Positions 27,226-36,547 of a DNA stretch of 64,000 bases are shown here, piece by piece. Each line of letters starts with the position of its first letter. Within the stretch, counting starts at the first letter, position 1. Made by a program: the position numbers and the translations under genes. Below the pieces are notes generated by a model. That model was not told the origin of the DNA. It made no database searches and worked only from the letters and a program-made list of their open reading frames with translations. The DNA comes from DAOULT01 sp964646625 (GTDB lineage Bacteria > Chloroflexota > Anaerolineae > CAZYHC01), in NCBI GenBank assembly GCA_964646625.1, contig CAZYHC010000014.1:34319-98318 (forward strand), written 5' to 3'.

Positions 27226-27254
27226 TTGACAAAAGTATAATTTAATAGTATAAA
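27226..27254 (+). promoter_or_regulatory. sigma-70-type promoter of aldo/keto reductase gene
   Basis: TTGACA (27226-27231), a 17-nt spacer and TATAAA (27249-27254) match the vegetative promoter consensus almost perfectly. The downstream gene starts at 27369, giving a leader of about 108 nt. Confidence 0.7.
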
Positions 27255-27368
27255 CGTAACGTATTACTCATAATAATGATGAAAATAATGATGAAAGACC
27301 TGCTATCACGCCAGACATCCCGTTGGAGCACGTGCAGATCGTCAGGTTCATAATGGAGGGTGAGCACA

Positions 27369-28217
27369 ATGGAAAAACGTTTATTAGGCAAAACAGGGGA
27401 AGCACTTTCGGTGGTCGGCTTTGGGGGCATCGTGGTCAGGGATGAGGCCCCCAAAGCGGCCAGCCGTCTGGTAGCCCAGGCGGTGGACCGCGGCCTCAAT
27501 TACTTCGATGTCGCCCCGGCCTACGGCAACGCGGAAGAGCGGCTGGGGCCTGCCCTCGAACCCTACCGCTCATCCGTGTTCCTGGCCTGCAAGACTACAA
27601 ACCGCACGGCGGAAGGGGCGTCCGCGGACCTGCATCGATCTTTGAAGCTCTTACGCACAGACTATTTCGATCTGTATCAGCTCCACGAGGCGAGCACTCT
27701 GGAAGACGTGGACCGGATCATGGGGCCGGGCGGAGCGATGGAAGTTCTGGTGCAGGCCCGTCAACAGGGCTTGGCCCGCTACCTGGGGTTTTCCGCCCAC
27801 TCTGAGGAAGCAGCCCTGGCCCTGTTGGACCTCTTCGCCTTTGACAGCATCCTTTTCCCCTTCAACTGGGTGTGCTGGCACCAGGGGAATTTTGGCCCCC
27901 GCGTGCTGGAGAAAGCGCAGGAGAAAGGGGTGGGGGTATTGGCCCTGAAGGCCCTGGCTAAAAGGCAACTGAAAGAAGGCGGAGAAAATAAGTGGCCCAA
28001 GTGTTGGTACGCGCCGGTGGACACTCCCGAAGAAGCGGCCCTGGCTTTGCGCTTCACCCTCTCCAGGCCCATCACCGCGGCGGTCAGTCCCAGTCACGCC
28101 GAACTTTTGTGGTGGGCCTGCGATGCCGCCGACCAGTTTAAACCCCTCTCCGAGGAAGAAGAAGCGCAAATAGCTAAGCTGAGCGAGGGGCTGGAGCCCA
28201 TATTTCCCCTATCTTAG
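27369..28217 (+). CDS. aldo/keto reductase family oxidoreductase
   Basis: A 282-residue soluble NAD(P)H-dependent reductase of carbonyl compounds. The catalytic tetrad is visible: Asp and Tyr in NYFDVAPAYGNAEERLG, Lys in FLACKT and His in LYQLHEAS. The family fold is a TIM barrel. The C-terminus lacks the ferredoxin tail found on some anaerobic relatives. ATG 27369 follows GGAGGGTGAG; a GTG three codons upstream would overlap that site. A strong promoter lies 115 nt upstream and a hairpin follows the stop, so it is probably monocistronic. Substrate unknown. Confidence 0.85.
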   Translation: MEKRLLGKTGEALSVVGFGGIVVRDEAPKAASRLVAQAVDRGLNYFDVAPAYGNAEERLGPALEPYRSSVFLACKTTNRTAEGASADLHRSLKLLRTDYFDLYQLHEASTLEDVDRIMGPGGAMEVLVQARQQGLARYLGFSAHSEEAALALLDLFAFDSILFPFNWVCWHQGNFGPRVLEKAQEKGVGVLALKALAKRQLKEGGENKWPKCWYAPVDTPEEAALALRFTLSRPITAAVSPSHAELLWWACDAADQFKPLSEEEEAQIAKLSEGLEPIFPLS

Positions 28218-28231
28218 CAACCTGAATTTTA

Positions 28232-28267
28232 GCCCCCCCGACCGCGCTTCGTGCGGTTTCAGGGGGC
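28232..28267. terminator. hairpin between convergent genes
   Basis: GCCCCC (28232-28237) pairs with GGGGGC (28262-28267), and an inner ACCGC/GCGGT pair closes around a short loop. It lies between the convergent aldo/keto reductase and NACHT-FGE genes. Preceding TTTTA on the minus-strand exit side gives weak support for bidirectional termination. Confidence 0.5.
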
Positions 28268-28285
28268 GTTCACTTCGTTCGTGCC

Positions 28286-30934
28286 TCAGAAATTAGAAGT
28301 GGAAGGGATAGGGAGAACCACCCGAAAGCCGATGTTGTGGTCAAAATGGACAGGGATGAGGTCGACGCGAGAGGCGCAGAGGGCCCCTTCTGGATCGCTG
28401 CCCCAGGACCCGCCCCGCACCACCCGCCAGGCCCCTGCTTCCATAAGATCCCGGTAAGTATACCCCCTACTATAAAGGTTGTTACACCATTCCCAGACGT
28501 TACCAGCCAGGTCCGAAACCCCGTAAGGGCTGTCGCCCTGGGGCGAGTAGTAACCCACCGGTGTGGTTCTGTGGATACCGGATGCCGCGGTGTTGCATCG
28601 CTCTGCCTCAAAGACATCCCCCCAGGGATAGGCCCGCCCATCCACGCCACGGCTCGCTTTCTCCCATTCCACCTCAGTCGGCAGCCGATAGAGTTTACCC
28701 GTCTCCTCGGAGAGCCACCGGCAGTAAGCCATCGCCTCGTACCAGCTCACCCCCACCACCGGCTGGTCGGGCGCATTAAAACGCGAATCGTCCCAGTAGC
28801 GCGGCTTCGTCCAACTGTTCATTGTCCGTGCTTTCCAGCCCCCTCTGGTCCAATATTCCCACTTCATGTAGCCTTTGGCCTCGATGAAGGCTCGGTACCG
28901 GGCGTTGGTCACCGGATATTTGTCGATGAAAAAGCCCTCGGCCAGCCGCACAATCCAGGTTTCACCTCCCTCGCCCATGATGAAAAGGCCGGGCGGCACG
29001 TAAACCATGCCCTGGGGTGCTTTCACCGGCTCGTAAGACGGATGTTGTCCCTCGAAGAGGTAGTAGATAAAGCCTCGTATCTCCTCGTTAATCCTCATCT
29101 CCGGGGCAGGAACGAAGGAGGGCCTGAACACCACATCTGGTACGTCTCGCCCCCACCCGCCAATTCTCATCTCCGGGGTCGTGCCCTCCCGCAACTGCTT
29201 GTACAATCTTTTGGCCACGAAGAATTCCCCGAAGGACTTGTGGGCAAAGCTGTAGTTGCCTGCTTCATCGCGGCCCAGGTAGGTCTGGGCGCGCACGTCG
29301 TGGGCGAAGTAGTCGATCTCCTCCGCCTGCTCCAGCCCGAAAAAGCGCTTCACCCGCTCCGGGAATTTAGAGTAGTGCAGCGTGGGCTCGCCCCGCTCGA
29401 ACATCTCCCAGGCCAGTTCCTCCGTGAAAAAGCGGGCCTTTTTCAAGTTGGTCAGCACCGTGCGGTCCCCACGAATGCTGCGCTCGATCCAGCCATCGGT
29501 GTAGGCCTCGTACAGGGTGGCCAGGTTGATGGTTGTTGCCCTCTCCAAATCGGGCAACGATTGCACAATCATGTCCAACATCGCCGGGCGCTGGGCCAGG
29601 TCGGGCAGGTTGTAGGTGGCCTGAATCTGGGCTTCGTACTCTTCCCAGTCGTCGGGCCTGCGCTTCTGGAGGGCCAGCCGGATGTCTTCCGGCGTGAATT
29701 TCAGAAGGTGCACCACCTCGAATTCGGGCTTGTCCCGCAGGTCGATGACCATCTCCGGGTCGAGCGGGGGCGGGGCCTCCCCTCCCCGTCCGAACAGTTG
29801 TTGCACCTCCCGCGCCGTTTTGAAGTAGGGCGTGCGGCAGGTGAGGAGGGCCTTGCTGCCGGGCACAGCCACCACCTTGGCCAGCTCCCAGAAGTTCCTG
29901 ACCGTGGTGCGCCGGCCGACGCGACTTTCCATCTCGTCGAAGCCGTCGAAGATCAACAGCAGTTTGCCGTCGGCGTTCAATTTCTCGAAGGCCTTGTAGC
30001 CGCCGGTCAGTCTGATCTTGTAGCGGTTGATCAACAGGTCGGTGATTACCTGGCGGATATCCACCGCCTTGGCGTAATCCCGTAAGGTGATGAGCACCGG
30101 CAGGCGCTGGCGGTCGGGGTCGGCCTGGTAGCGGGCCATCTGTTTGGTGGCGTAGTGCCAGCAAAACCAGGTCTTGCCCGTGCCGAAGTCGCCCAAAATG
30201 GAGATGTGGCGGCGGGCCGGGTCCCTCAGCCAGGCGTCCACGTAGTCGTCGATGGGCTTGTAGGTGTCTCGACTGAGCAGTTGTCCCTGCTCGTCGTACA
30301 GCCTCTTTTCGCAGCCCAGGTCAACGTAGTGAGGCTCGATCTTCAGGCGGGCGTACTCACCTTCGATCCAGTGGATGTAAGGCTTAAAGTCAATCAGCAG
30401 GCGGTAGAACTGGCCCAGGGTGAAAAGGCGAATGCGTCCTTTGGTAGCTTCCGCCCACTCCTGGGCGCCGGGCGAGATGCGGGCGTGGGTGATTAGCAGT
30501 CCCTGGGCCGCTTTGCGGTTTTTCACCTCGGCCTCGAATGCTTCTACCTGCTGCTTCTCAATTATTCCCTCCACGCAACCGATCAGGTCCCGGCGAGTCA
30601 GGCCCAGCCCGGCCTCCACCCGGCAGACCAGGTAGCGTTGCCGGTCGTCGGCCTGGTACTGTTCATCGACCGTGTAGTTCATCACTTCCAACAGACTGCG
30701 CGCCTGTTCTGTCAGTCTCTCCACGGGTGAGGTATAGACCGGCCCTTTTTGGAGGGCTGCTAACTCCGCTTCTACCTGCTGCAACTGCTCCTGCTCGAAT
30801 TCCAGGCTGTTGACCAGGTGCAAAGGGCGGTCCATGCCATATCCGGCCAGCATCTTTTCCAAACTACGGATGTTCGTCCGATGCCTGGCCCGCAACTCCG
30901 CCAGGTGTGCGATCTCTTTCTCTCTATCCGGCAT
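28286..30934 (-). CDS. NACHT NTPase with Mrr-like N-terminus and C-terminal FGE/SUMF1 domain
   Basis: An 882-residue three-part protein. Residues 1-65 are helical. Residues 75-185 resemble the Mrr-type restriction-endonuclease fold (a YLVCRVEAG strand, then AAQGLLITHARISPGAQEWA and a closing LFTLGQFYRLLID), but the catalytic (E/Q)xK position reads VCR, so it may be inactive. A NACHT module follows, with Walker A ISILGDFGTGKTWF near residue 248 and LLLIFDGFDEMESR. The last 230 residues form a formylglycine-generating-enzyme-like domain (IDKYPVTNARYRAFIE, LPTEVEWEKASRG, DLAGNVWEWC, RVVRGGSW). NACHT proteins are STAND sensors, many with antiphage roles. It is monocistronic between hairpin and palindrome. 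Function inferred. Confidence 0.85.
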   Translation of the reverse strand: MPDREKEIAHLAELRARHRTNIRSLEKMLAGYGMDRPLHLVNSLEFEQEQLQQVEAELAALQKGPVYTSPVERLTEQARSLLEVMNYTVDEQYQADDRQRYLVCRVEAGLGLTRRDLIGCVEGIIEKQQVEAFEAEVKNRKAAQGLLITHARISPGAQEWAEATKGRIRLFTLGQFYRLLIDFKPYIHWIEGEYARLKIEPHYVDLGCEKRLYDEQGQLLSRDTYKPIDDYVDAWLRDPARRHISILGDFGTGKTWFCWHYATKQMARYQADPDRQRLPVLITLRDYAKAVDIRQVITDLLINRYKIRLTGGYKAFEKLNADGKLLLIFDGFDEMESRVGRRTTVRNFWELAKVVAVPGSKALLTCRTPYFKTAREVQQLFGRGGEAPPPLDPEMVIDLRDKPEFEVVHLLKFTPEDIRLALQKRRPDDWEEYEAQIQATYNLPDLAQRPAMLDMIVQSLPDLERATTINLATLYEAYTDGWIERSIRGDRTVLTNLKKARFFTEELAWEMFERGEPTLHYSKFPERVKRFFGLEQAEEIDYFAHDVRAQTYLGRDEAGNYSFAHKSFGEFFVAKRLYKQLREGTTPEMRIGGWGRDVPDVVFRPSFVPAPEMRINEEIRGFIYYLFEGQHPSYEPVKAPQGMVYVPPGLFIMGEGGETWIVRLAEGFFIDKYPVTNARYRAFIEAKGYMKWEYWTRGGWKARTMNSWTKPRYWDDSRFNAPDQPVVGVSWYEAMAYCRWLSEETGKLYRLPTEVEWEKASRGVDGRAYPWGDVFEAERCNTAASGIHRTTPVGYYSPQGDSPYGVSDLAGNVWEWCNNLYSRGYTYRDLMEAGAWRVVRGGSWGSDPEGALCASRVDLIPVHFDHNIGFRVVLPIPSTSNF

Positions 30935-30965
30935 AGCTCCTCCCTGGACGATTTACGATGTCCTC

Positions 30966-30998
30966 AGGTGCCTGGCACTTTTAAAGTGCCAGGCACCT
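30966..30998. repeat. dispersed palindrome, copy B
   Basis: 33 nt with perfect 16-bp arms around one central base (AGGTGCCTGGCACTTT on the left). It lies between the start of the NACHT-FGE gene and the stop of the kinase gene, 16 nt past that stop. Confidence 0.9.
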
Positions 30999-31014
30999 AT
31001 ACGCCATGCTCATT

Positions 31015-33327
31015 CTACTCTTCTTTTTCTTCGGGTGCGGGCAACTTTTTTATCCAGACGGGATCCCAGTCGTTGTAGTCGTTGTTGCTTATGTTAGATT
31101 GATTCGTGCCATCGGCGTTCATCACCCAGATTTGTTGGCGGCCGTCTTGGCGGTCGGACCAGAACACGATCTGACTCCCATCGGGCGACCAGCTAGGATG
31201 CTTGTTCCATCCCTGCTTATTGGTCAACTGCACCTCGTGCTGGCCGTCCGGGTCCATCACCCAGATGTCGGCGCTGCCCATCCGCCAGGAAACGAAAGCG
31301 ATGTGCTCCCCAGAGGGAGACCAGACGGGATCGTAATCGTCTGCATAATTGGAGGTAATCCGTAGGGGGATGCCCTCACCGGCATCGAGATAGATGTTCC
31401 AGTTGCCGTCGTTGTCCATTACCGTCAGTGTGTACTTGCCGTCGGGAGAGATCCAATCCAGCCCGGCCGCGGTGTGATACACCCCTTCGTCGTCCAGCCT
31501 GGTCCGCTCACTACCATCGGGGTTCATGATATAAAGCGCCTCTCTGCCCTCGCGGTCAGATTTAAAAGCGATCCTGTTTTCATAGCTGGCCACAGTGGTG
31601 GGGGTGGGGGTGGGGGTAGGGGTCACAAACACGAAAGTCATGGTCGTTGGGGTGGGTAACTGGATAGGCGTGGGGGAGGCGGTCATTGTCGGCGATGGGG
31701 TCGCGGTCGGCGTGGCCGTCGCGGTGGGCGGTGGGGGGGGAGTGGGCGAGGCGGCAGGCGGTGCCTGGGTGAGTGGCAGGGTCACAACAGGTGGAATATC
31801 GAGAGGCTTCTCCCCGGTGGGGGTATCGGTGGGAATGGGAACAGCCGTTGCGGTAGGAGTGGGGGTTTCCCCCTCGGATATCTGCGGCGGGGTGGCGGAT
31901 GGCGCAGGTGGTGGGGTCTGGGTCGGAGCGGTGGTTATCTGCGGCCGGGTCGGCGTGGCTGTAAGATAAGCCGTCTTTTCACCCCGGCCCAGAACGTTGA
32001 TCAACACCACCGCCGCCACTATCACCCCGACCATTAGCAGAACAAGAGCCGCCCCTATGAGCAGCAGGTTGGGCCCTTTCGAGGGTCGGGGTTCTTCCAG
32101 GATCAGGGCCGTCCCGCAGCGCCAGCAGACTTTGCTCCCTGCCTGGTTCAAGCTTTGGCAGCGGGGACATTTAACTCCTGTGTCTGGCGGCGGGGCTGGC
32201 GGTTGGGGACTAACCGGCCTGGCTCTGGCCCATTCGGGCGCTGGCGGCGGGGCCTCGGTCACAGGTGGCGGGGCCGGTGGTAGAGACTCACCCACCGAGG
32301 TCCCACACTGGACACAGAAGAGCATGTCTGTAGTCAAATCGGCCCCACAATTGACGCACTGGGCCACCATTTTCGTATCGAAAACGGTGGCCTCAACTTC
32401 GAGGCCGGGCTCTGCTTCGGCGTCCGTCACCTCGGCGAGCTCCTGCTCCACCACGACGGTGGCGTAAGGGCTGCTGACCCTTTTGGCTGCCAGCCAGACC
32501 TGACAACCCATCTTCAGAGCGTGGGCCATATCCCTGGCTCCCTCGTAACGGTCCCCTGGATCTTTGGCCGTGGCCTTCAAGATCACCTGCTCTATCTCTT
32601 CTGGGATGGCGGGGTTGATCAGGCGAGGTTGGGGGAGCGGTTCCTGGATGTGTTTCATCACTACCGCCAGCGGGGTATCGGCCGCGTAGGGCGTCCGGCC
32701 TGTTAACATCTCGTAAAGCACCACCCCCAGGGAGTAGATATCGGTCCGGCCGTCTATCTCCAACGCCTGGCCCTGTTCGGGGGACATGTAATCCGGGGTG
32801 CCCACCACCCCGGTTCGGGTGAAACGCACCCCCTCTACCATGCGGGCCAGACCAAAATCGGTCAGGATGGCCTCCTCTTCGAGAGTAAGCATAATGTTAG
32901 CCGGTTTCACGTCGCGGTGGATCATCCCCCGCCGATGAGCATAGTCCAGGGCGTCGGCCACCTGTTCGGCGATACGGCAGGCCTCTTCCAGGGTCATCAA
33001 CCACCCGCTATCGTCCAACTCTTCCAGCCTGGCTTTCAAGGTCTGGCCATCGATGAACTCCATGACCATGTAATACAAATCATTTTTCGACCCGAAATCG
33101 TGGATTTGAACGATATGTGGATGGCGTAACGCGGCCACATTCCTCGCCTCACGGTGGAAACGGCCCAAAAACTCTTCCTCCGCCGCGACAAAAGGATGCA
33201 ACACCTTGATCGCCACGTAACGATCCAGGCTCGGCTGGTGGGCCTTGTAAACCGTGGCCATTCCCCCTCTGCCCAACTCTTCCATCAGACGATACTGGCC
33301 CAGAGTGGTGCCGATTAAACTTTCCAT
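31015..33327 (-). CDS. membrane-anchored Ser/Thr protein kinase with zinc ribbons and PD40 propeller
   Basis: A PknB-type kinase of 770 residues. The kinase domain spans residues 12-275, with the glycine loop LGRGGMATVYKA, Lys41, the catalytic HRDVKPANIM and DFGLARMVEG. Two zinc ribbons follow (CVNCGADL...CVQCG and CPRCQSL...CWRCG), then one transmembrane helix (LLLIGAALVLLMVGVIVAAV), a long Pro/Thr-rich linker and, outside the cell, WD40-like PD40 repeats (WSPSGEHIAFVS, WSPDGSQIVFWS). ATG 33327 follows AGGAGAG; a longer frame begins upstream without a ribosome site. The outside propeller may sense a ligand and signal inward. It lies 171 nt downstream of argJ on the same strand. Confidence 0.9.
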   Translation of the reverse strand: MESLIGTTLGQYRLMEELGRGGMATVYKAHQPSLDRYVAIKVLHPFVAAEEEFLGRFHREARNVAALRHPHIVQIHDFGSKNDLYYMVMEFIDGQTLKARLEELDDSGWLMTLEEACRIAEQVADALDYAHRRGMIHRDVKPANIMLTLEEEAILTDFGLARMVEGVRFTRTGVVGTPDYMSPEQGQALEIDGRTDIYSLGVVLYEMLTGRTPYAADTPLAVVMKHIQEPLPQPRLINPAIPEEIEQVILKATAKDPGDRYEGARDMAHALKMGCQVWLAAKRVSSPYATVVVEQELAEVTDAEAEPGLEVEATVFDTKMVAQCVNCGADLTTDMLFCVQCGTSVGESLPPAPPPVTEAPPPAPEWARARPVSPQPPAPPPDTGVKCPRCQSLNQAGSKVCWRCGTALILEEPRPSKGPNLLLIGAALVLLMVGVIVAAVVLINVLGRGEKTAYLTATPTRPQITTAPTQTPPPAPSATPPQISEGETPTPTATAVPIPTDTPTGEKPLDIPPVVTLPLTQAPPAASPTPPPPPTATATPTATPSPTMTASPTPIQLPTPTTMTFVFVTPTPTPTPTTVASYENRIAFKSDREGREALYIMNPDGSERTRLDDEGVYHTAAGLDWISPDGKYTLTVMDNDGNWNIYLDAGEGIPLRITSNYADDYDPVWSPSGEHIAFVSWRMGSADIWVMDPDGQHEVQLTNKQGWNKHPSWSPDGSQIVFWSDRQDGRQQIWVMNADGTNQSNISNNDYNDWDPVWIKKLPAPEEKEE

Positions 33328-33498
33328 AATGCGAAGCTCTCCTATCACAAACGGGGTGAAAATCGGCGAGTTCAGTCCCGACGCTCCTATTGGGAGGGGC
33401 ATCCTGCTTCCACAGGCGTGGCGTCGGGGTGGTCCGTTGTTGCCGCCCTACTCCCTATAACTAAGCATATCACAGGCCAGGTTTGCTGTCAAGTATAA

Positions 33499-34743
33499 TT
33501 AAGTCCGATAGTGGGCATTGATGCTGACATATTCATGTGAGAGATCACAGGTCCAAACCCTGGCCTCTCCCTCTCCCAAACCCAGCTCGACGGTGATGGT
33601 GATATCTTTTTGGGAGAGGATCTGGGCGGCCCGTTCCTCGTTCACGTCGAAAGGCTGCCCCCCCTTCACCAGTTGCAGATCGCCAAACCACAAAGCCAGC
33701 CGCTCCACCTCGATTTTCACCCCACTGTAACCCACCGCGGCTATCACTCGTCCCCAGTTGGCGTCTTCTCCATAAAGGGCCGTTTTGACCAGGAGAGAAT
33801 GAGCGATGGTCTTGGCTATCTGGCGGGCCTCGGAGGCGGACCGTGCCCCTCGCACCGCAATCTCCACGAACTTGGTGGCTCCCTCTCCGTCCCGCACAAT
33901 AGCCTGGGCCAATTCCGTAGCCACGTAACCGACCGCCTGTGAAAAAGCCTGGTAAGCTGCTGAATCCTGGCGCATGTCCTGGGCCGTTATCTCCACGTTT
34001 CCTGCCAGCCCGTTAGCCAGCAGAATCACGGTGTCGTTGGTGCTGGTATCGCCGTCCACCGTGATGGCGTTGAAGCTCACTGCCACCGCCTGTCTCAAAG
34101 TTTCTCTGAGCACCTCCACGCTAACCAGCGCGTCCGTGGTCATCAGTCCCAACATGGTAGCCATATCAGGATGAATCATCCCGGCCCCTTTGGCCATACC
34201 GGCTACGGTGACGGGCGTTCCTCCCACCAGGGTGCGCACCGCCACCTCTTTGGGATGGGCGTCGGTGGTCATAATCGCCAGGGCCGCCTGGTGTCCGCCC
34301 TCGGTGGTCTGTTCCTCCCCCACCAGGGCGGCGGCCTTTTTGATCCCTGCGGCCAGGGCCTCCATGGGCAGTGGTTGCCCGATCACGCCCGTAGACATAA
34401 CCAGCACGGCCTCCCTGTTCAAGCCCAACTCTGCGGCCACCAGCGAAGCCGTCTGCCGGGCATCTTTCATCCCTTGCTCGCCGGTGCAGGCGTTGGCGTA
34501 ACCGCTGTTGATGACTACCGCCTGGATAGCTTCCGGGTGGCGGGCCAGTATCTCCTGATCGTAGAGCACGGGCGCAGCTTTCACCTGGTTGGTGGTGAAA
34601 ACGCCCGTGGCCCGACAGGGAAGGCGGCCATAAACCAGGGCCAGGTCTCGATCCTCGGCGGCCTTAAGACCGCAGTGCAGGCCCGCCGCCCGAAAACCGG
34701 GCACAGAGGTGATGCTGCCTCCCTCCAAAATTGAAATTTCCAT
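33499..34743 (-). CDS. argJ: bifunctional ornithine acetyltransferase / N-acetylglutamate synthase
   Basis: ArgJ moves the acetyl group from N-acetylornithine to glutamate and, in bifunctional forms, also makes N-acetylglutamate from acetyl-CoA in arginine synthesis. The 414-residue precursor contains the self-cleavage site KGAGMIHPDMATMLG with nucleophile Thr196, the typical opening GFRAAGLHCGLK and the VINSGYANACTG motif. The family cuts itself into alpha and beta chains at the Ala-Thr bond. ATG 34743 has GGAGGGAGGAA directly upstream. No other arg genes are nearby, so the pathway genes are scattered. A divergent methyltransferase-nuclease gene shares the upstream region. Confidence 0.93.
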   Translation of the reverse strand: MEISILEGGSITSVPGFRAAGLHCGLKAAEDRDLALVYGRLPCRATGVFTTNQVKAAPVLYDQEILARHPEAIQAVVINSGYANACTGEQGMKDARQTASLVAAELGLNREAVLVMSTGVIGQPLPMEALAAGIKKAAALVGEEQTTEGGHQAALAIMTTDAHPKEVAVRTLVGGTPVTVAGMAKGAGMIHPDMATMLGLMTTDALVSVEVLRETLRQAVAVSFNAITVDGDTSTNDTVILLANGLAGNVEITAQDMRQDSAAYQAFSQAVGYVATELAQAIVRDGEGATKFVEIAVRGARSASEARQIAKTIAHSLLVKTALYGEDANWGRVIAAVGYSGVKIEVERLALWFGDLQLVKGGQPFDVNEERAAQILSQKDITITVELGLGEGEARVWTCDLSHEYVSINAHYRT

Positions 34744-34782
34744 CGTTCCTCCCTCCCCATGCAGCGCATTGCTTTTTCGGAA

Positions 34783-34810
34783 AGTATAGCACACCTGGCG
34801 CGGAAAACAA
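34783..34810 (-). promoter_or_regulatory. putative argJ promoter
   Basis: On the minus strand TTGTTT (34805-34810), a 16-nt spacer and TATACT (34783-34788) lie about 40 nt ahead of the argJ start. Confidence 0.5.
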
Positions 34811-34840
34811 AATGAGCGCCGCTGATGCGCGGTCTGTGTT

Positions 34841-34869
34841 TTGCGGGAAAGAGGTAGTTGGGGTATAAT
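34841..34869 (+). promoter_or_regulatory. putative promoter of the methyltransferase-nuclease gene
   Basis: TTGCGG (34841-34846), a 17-nt spacer and a perfect TATAAT (34864-34869) lie 49 nt before the start codon, divergent from the argJ promoter. Confidence 0.55.
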
Positions 34870-34917
34870 GGTATAGAATCAGAAGGCATATTATGAAGTT
34901 TGAAGGGGAGCGGAGCT

Positions 34918-36546
34918 ATGTTGGAGGAAAATACTCTCTTTTACGGCGATAACCTGGAGATACTGCGGGATTATATCCCGGATGAGTCTGTGGACCTTAT
35001 CTATCTCGATCCGCCCTTCAACTCCAACCGCAGCTATAACGTCATCTTCAAGGAGGCGAGCGGGGAGGAGTCCGAGGCCCAGATAGAAGCCTTCGAGGAT
35101 AGCTGGCGCTGGACAAGAACGACCGAAAACCTGTTAGCGGAGCTTGTGGAATTGGCGCCCGATCAGGTGGTGATGACTATTTCGGGCTTCGTGGATTTTT
35201 TGGGCCGCAACGACCTGACCGCCTACCTGGTGATGATGGCCCCCAGGTTGGTTGAATTGCGCAGGGTTTTGAAGCCCACAGGCTCTCTGTATCTCCACTG
35301 TGACCCGACCACCAGCCACTACCTTAAGGTGTTGCTTGACGCTATTTTCATGCCTGTGAATTTCAAGAATGAGGTTATCTGGAAGAGAACATCGGCCCAT
35401 AGTTCAGCCAAAAGGTGCGGCCCTATACATGATGTCATTCTTTATTACTCTAAATCGAGTAAGTATATATGGAATTCACAATATCTACCTTATAGTGAAA
35501 AGTATCTAAAGAATAAATATCGTCATGTTGATGCTGATGGTCGTCGTTTCAGGCTAGATAATCTAACCGCTGCTGGAATACGTCGTGGTTCATCGGGTCA
35601 GCCCTGGCGAGGGATTGACCCGACAGCTAGAGGATCCCACTGGCAATTTACGATAGAAAGGCTTGAGGAGTTAGATAGAGAAGGACGTATCTACTGGCCT
35701 CCGAAAGGTAAAGTGCCCCAGTATAAGCGCTATTTGGATGAGGTCCCCGGTGTTCCCTTGCAAGATATTTGGATAGATATATCTCCTATAAACTCCCAGG
35801 CCAAAGAACGCCTGGGCTACCCGACACAAAAGCCCCTGGCTCTCCTGGAGCGCATCATCAAGATGGCTTCCAACAAAGGCGATTGGGTGCTCGATCCATT
35901 TTGTGGCTGCGGCACGGCTATAGACGCGGCGCAGGGTTTAGGGCGGCGCTGGATCGGGATAGACATCACGCACCTGGCTGTTTCCCTGATGAAGTATCGT
36001 TTGAAGGATCGCTACGAGCTAGAGGCCGGGGAGGATTACGACGTTATCGGCGAACCGACGGACCTGGCCGGGGCGCAGGCTTTGGCTAAGCAGAACCGCT
36101 TTCAGTTTGAGTGGTGGGCGCTTTCCCTCATCCGCGCTCGGCCCTACGGTGGTGAGAAGAGGGGGGCCGATACAGGCATTGACGGCGTAATCTACTTTAT
36201 TGATGAAGGCAAGGGCAAGCCGAAGAAGACAGTGGTGCAGGTCAAGAGCGGCAAGGTGGGAGTGCGGGATATAAGGGACCTGGCCCACGTCGTCGAGCGG
36301 GAAAAAGCGGCGCTGGGGGTGTTTGTCACTCTGGAGGAGCCGACCGGCCCGATGCTTACCGAAGCTCTGGGGAGAGGCTTTTACCACTCGCCTGGGTGGG
36401 GCAAGAATTATCCCCGGTTGCAGGTTGTCACCGTCGATGCTCTTCTGCGGGGTGAGCAGATAGAGCATCCTCCTTTCAACATCAGCTTCAAAGAGGCGCA
36501 GAGAGCGAAGGGGGTAGAAGGCCATACTTTGCCTATGGCAATGTAA
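34918..36546 (+). CDS. DNA methyltransferase fused to a PD-(D/E)xK (Mrr-like) nuclease domain
   Basis: A 542-residue single-chain restriction-modification candidate. The N-terminus has methyltransferase motif IV (LIYLDPPFNSNRSY, near residue 35), and motif I follows late (VLDPFCGCGTAIDAA, near 325), so it is a beta-class N6-adenine or N4-cytosine enzyme. The target-recognition region between them (about 35395-35790) is strikingly A+T-rich compared with both flanks. The C-terminal 150 residues contain GADTGIDGVIYFID and KKTVVQVKSG, a D...QxK nuclease core of Mrr type. ATG 34918 follows GGGGAGCGGAG. A lipoprotein gene starts 2 nt after the stop. Confidence 0.85.
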   Translation: MLEENTLFYGDNLEILRDYIPDESVDLIYLDPPFNSNRSYNVIFKEASGEESEAQIEAFEDSWRWTRTTENLLAELVELAPDQVVMTISGFVDFLGRNDLTAYLVMMAPRLVELRRVLKPTGSLYLHCDPTTSHYLKVLLDAIFMPVNFKNEVIWKRTSAHSSAKRCGPIHDVILYYSKSSKYIWNSQYLPYSEKYLKNKYRHVDADGRRFRLDNLTAAGIRRGSSGQPWRGIDPTARGSHWQFTIERLEELDREGRIYWPPKGKVPQYKRYLDEVPGVPLQDIWIDISPINSQAKERLGYPTQKPLALLERIIKMASNKGDWVLDPFCGCGTAIDAAQGLGRRWIGIDITHLAVSLMKYRLKDRYELEAGEDYDVIGEPTDLAGAQALAKQNRFQFEWWALSLIRARPYGGEKRGADTGIDGVIYFIDEGKGKPKKTVVQVKSGKVGVRDIRDLAHVVEREKAALGVFVTLEEPTGPMLTEALGRGFYHSPGWGKNYPRLQVVTVDALLRGEQIEHPPFNISFKEAQRAKGVEGHTLPMAM

Positions 36547-36547
36547 G

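Noticed and set aside
28337..30085. 582-codon frame opposite the NACHT-FGE gene
   Set aside because: The opposite strand encodes clear domains; this frame does not and has no ribosome site.
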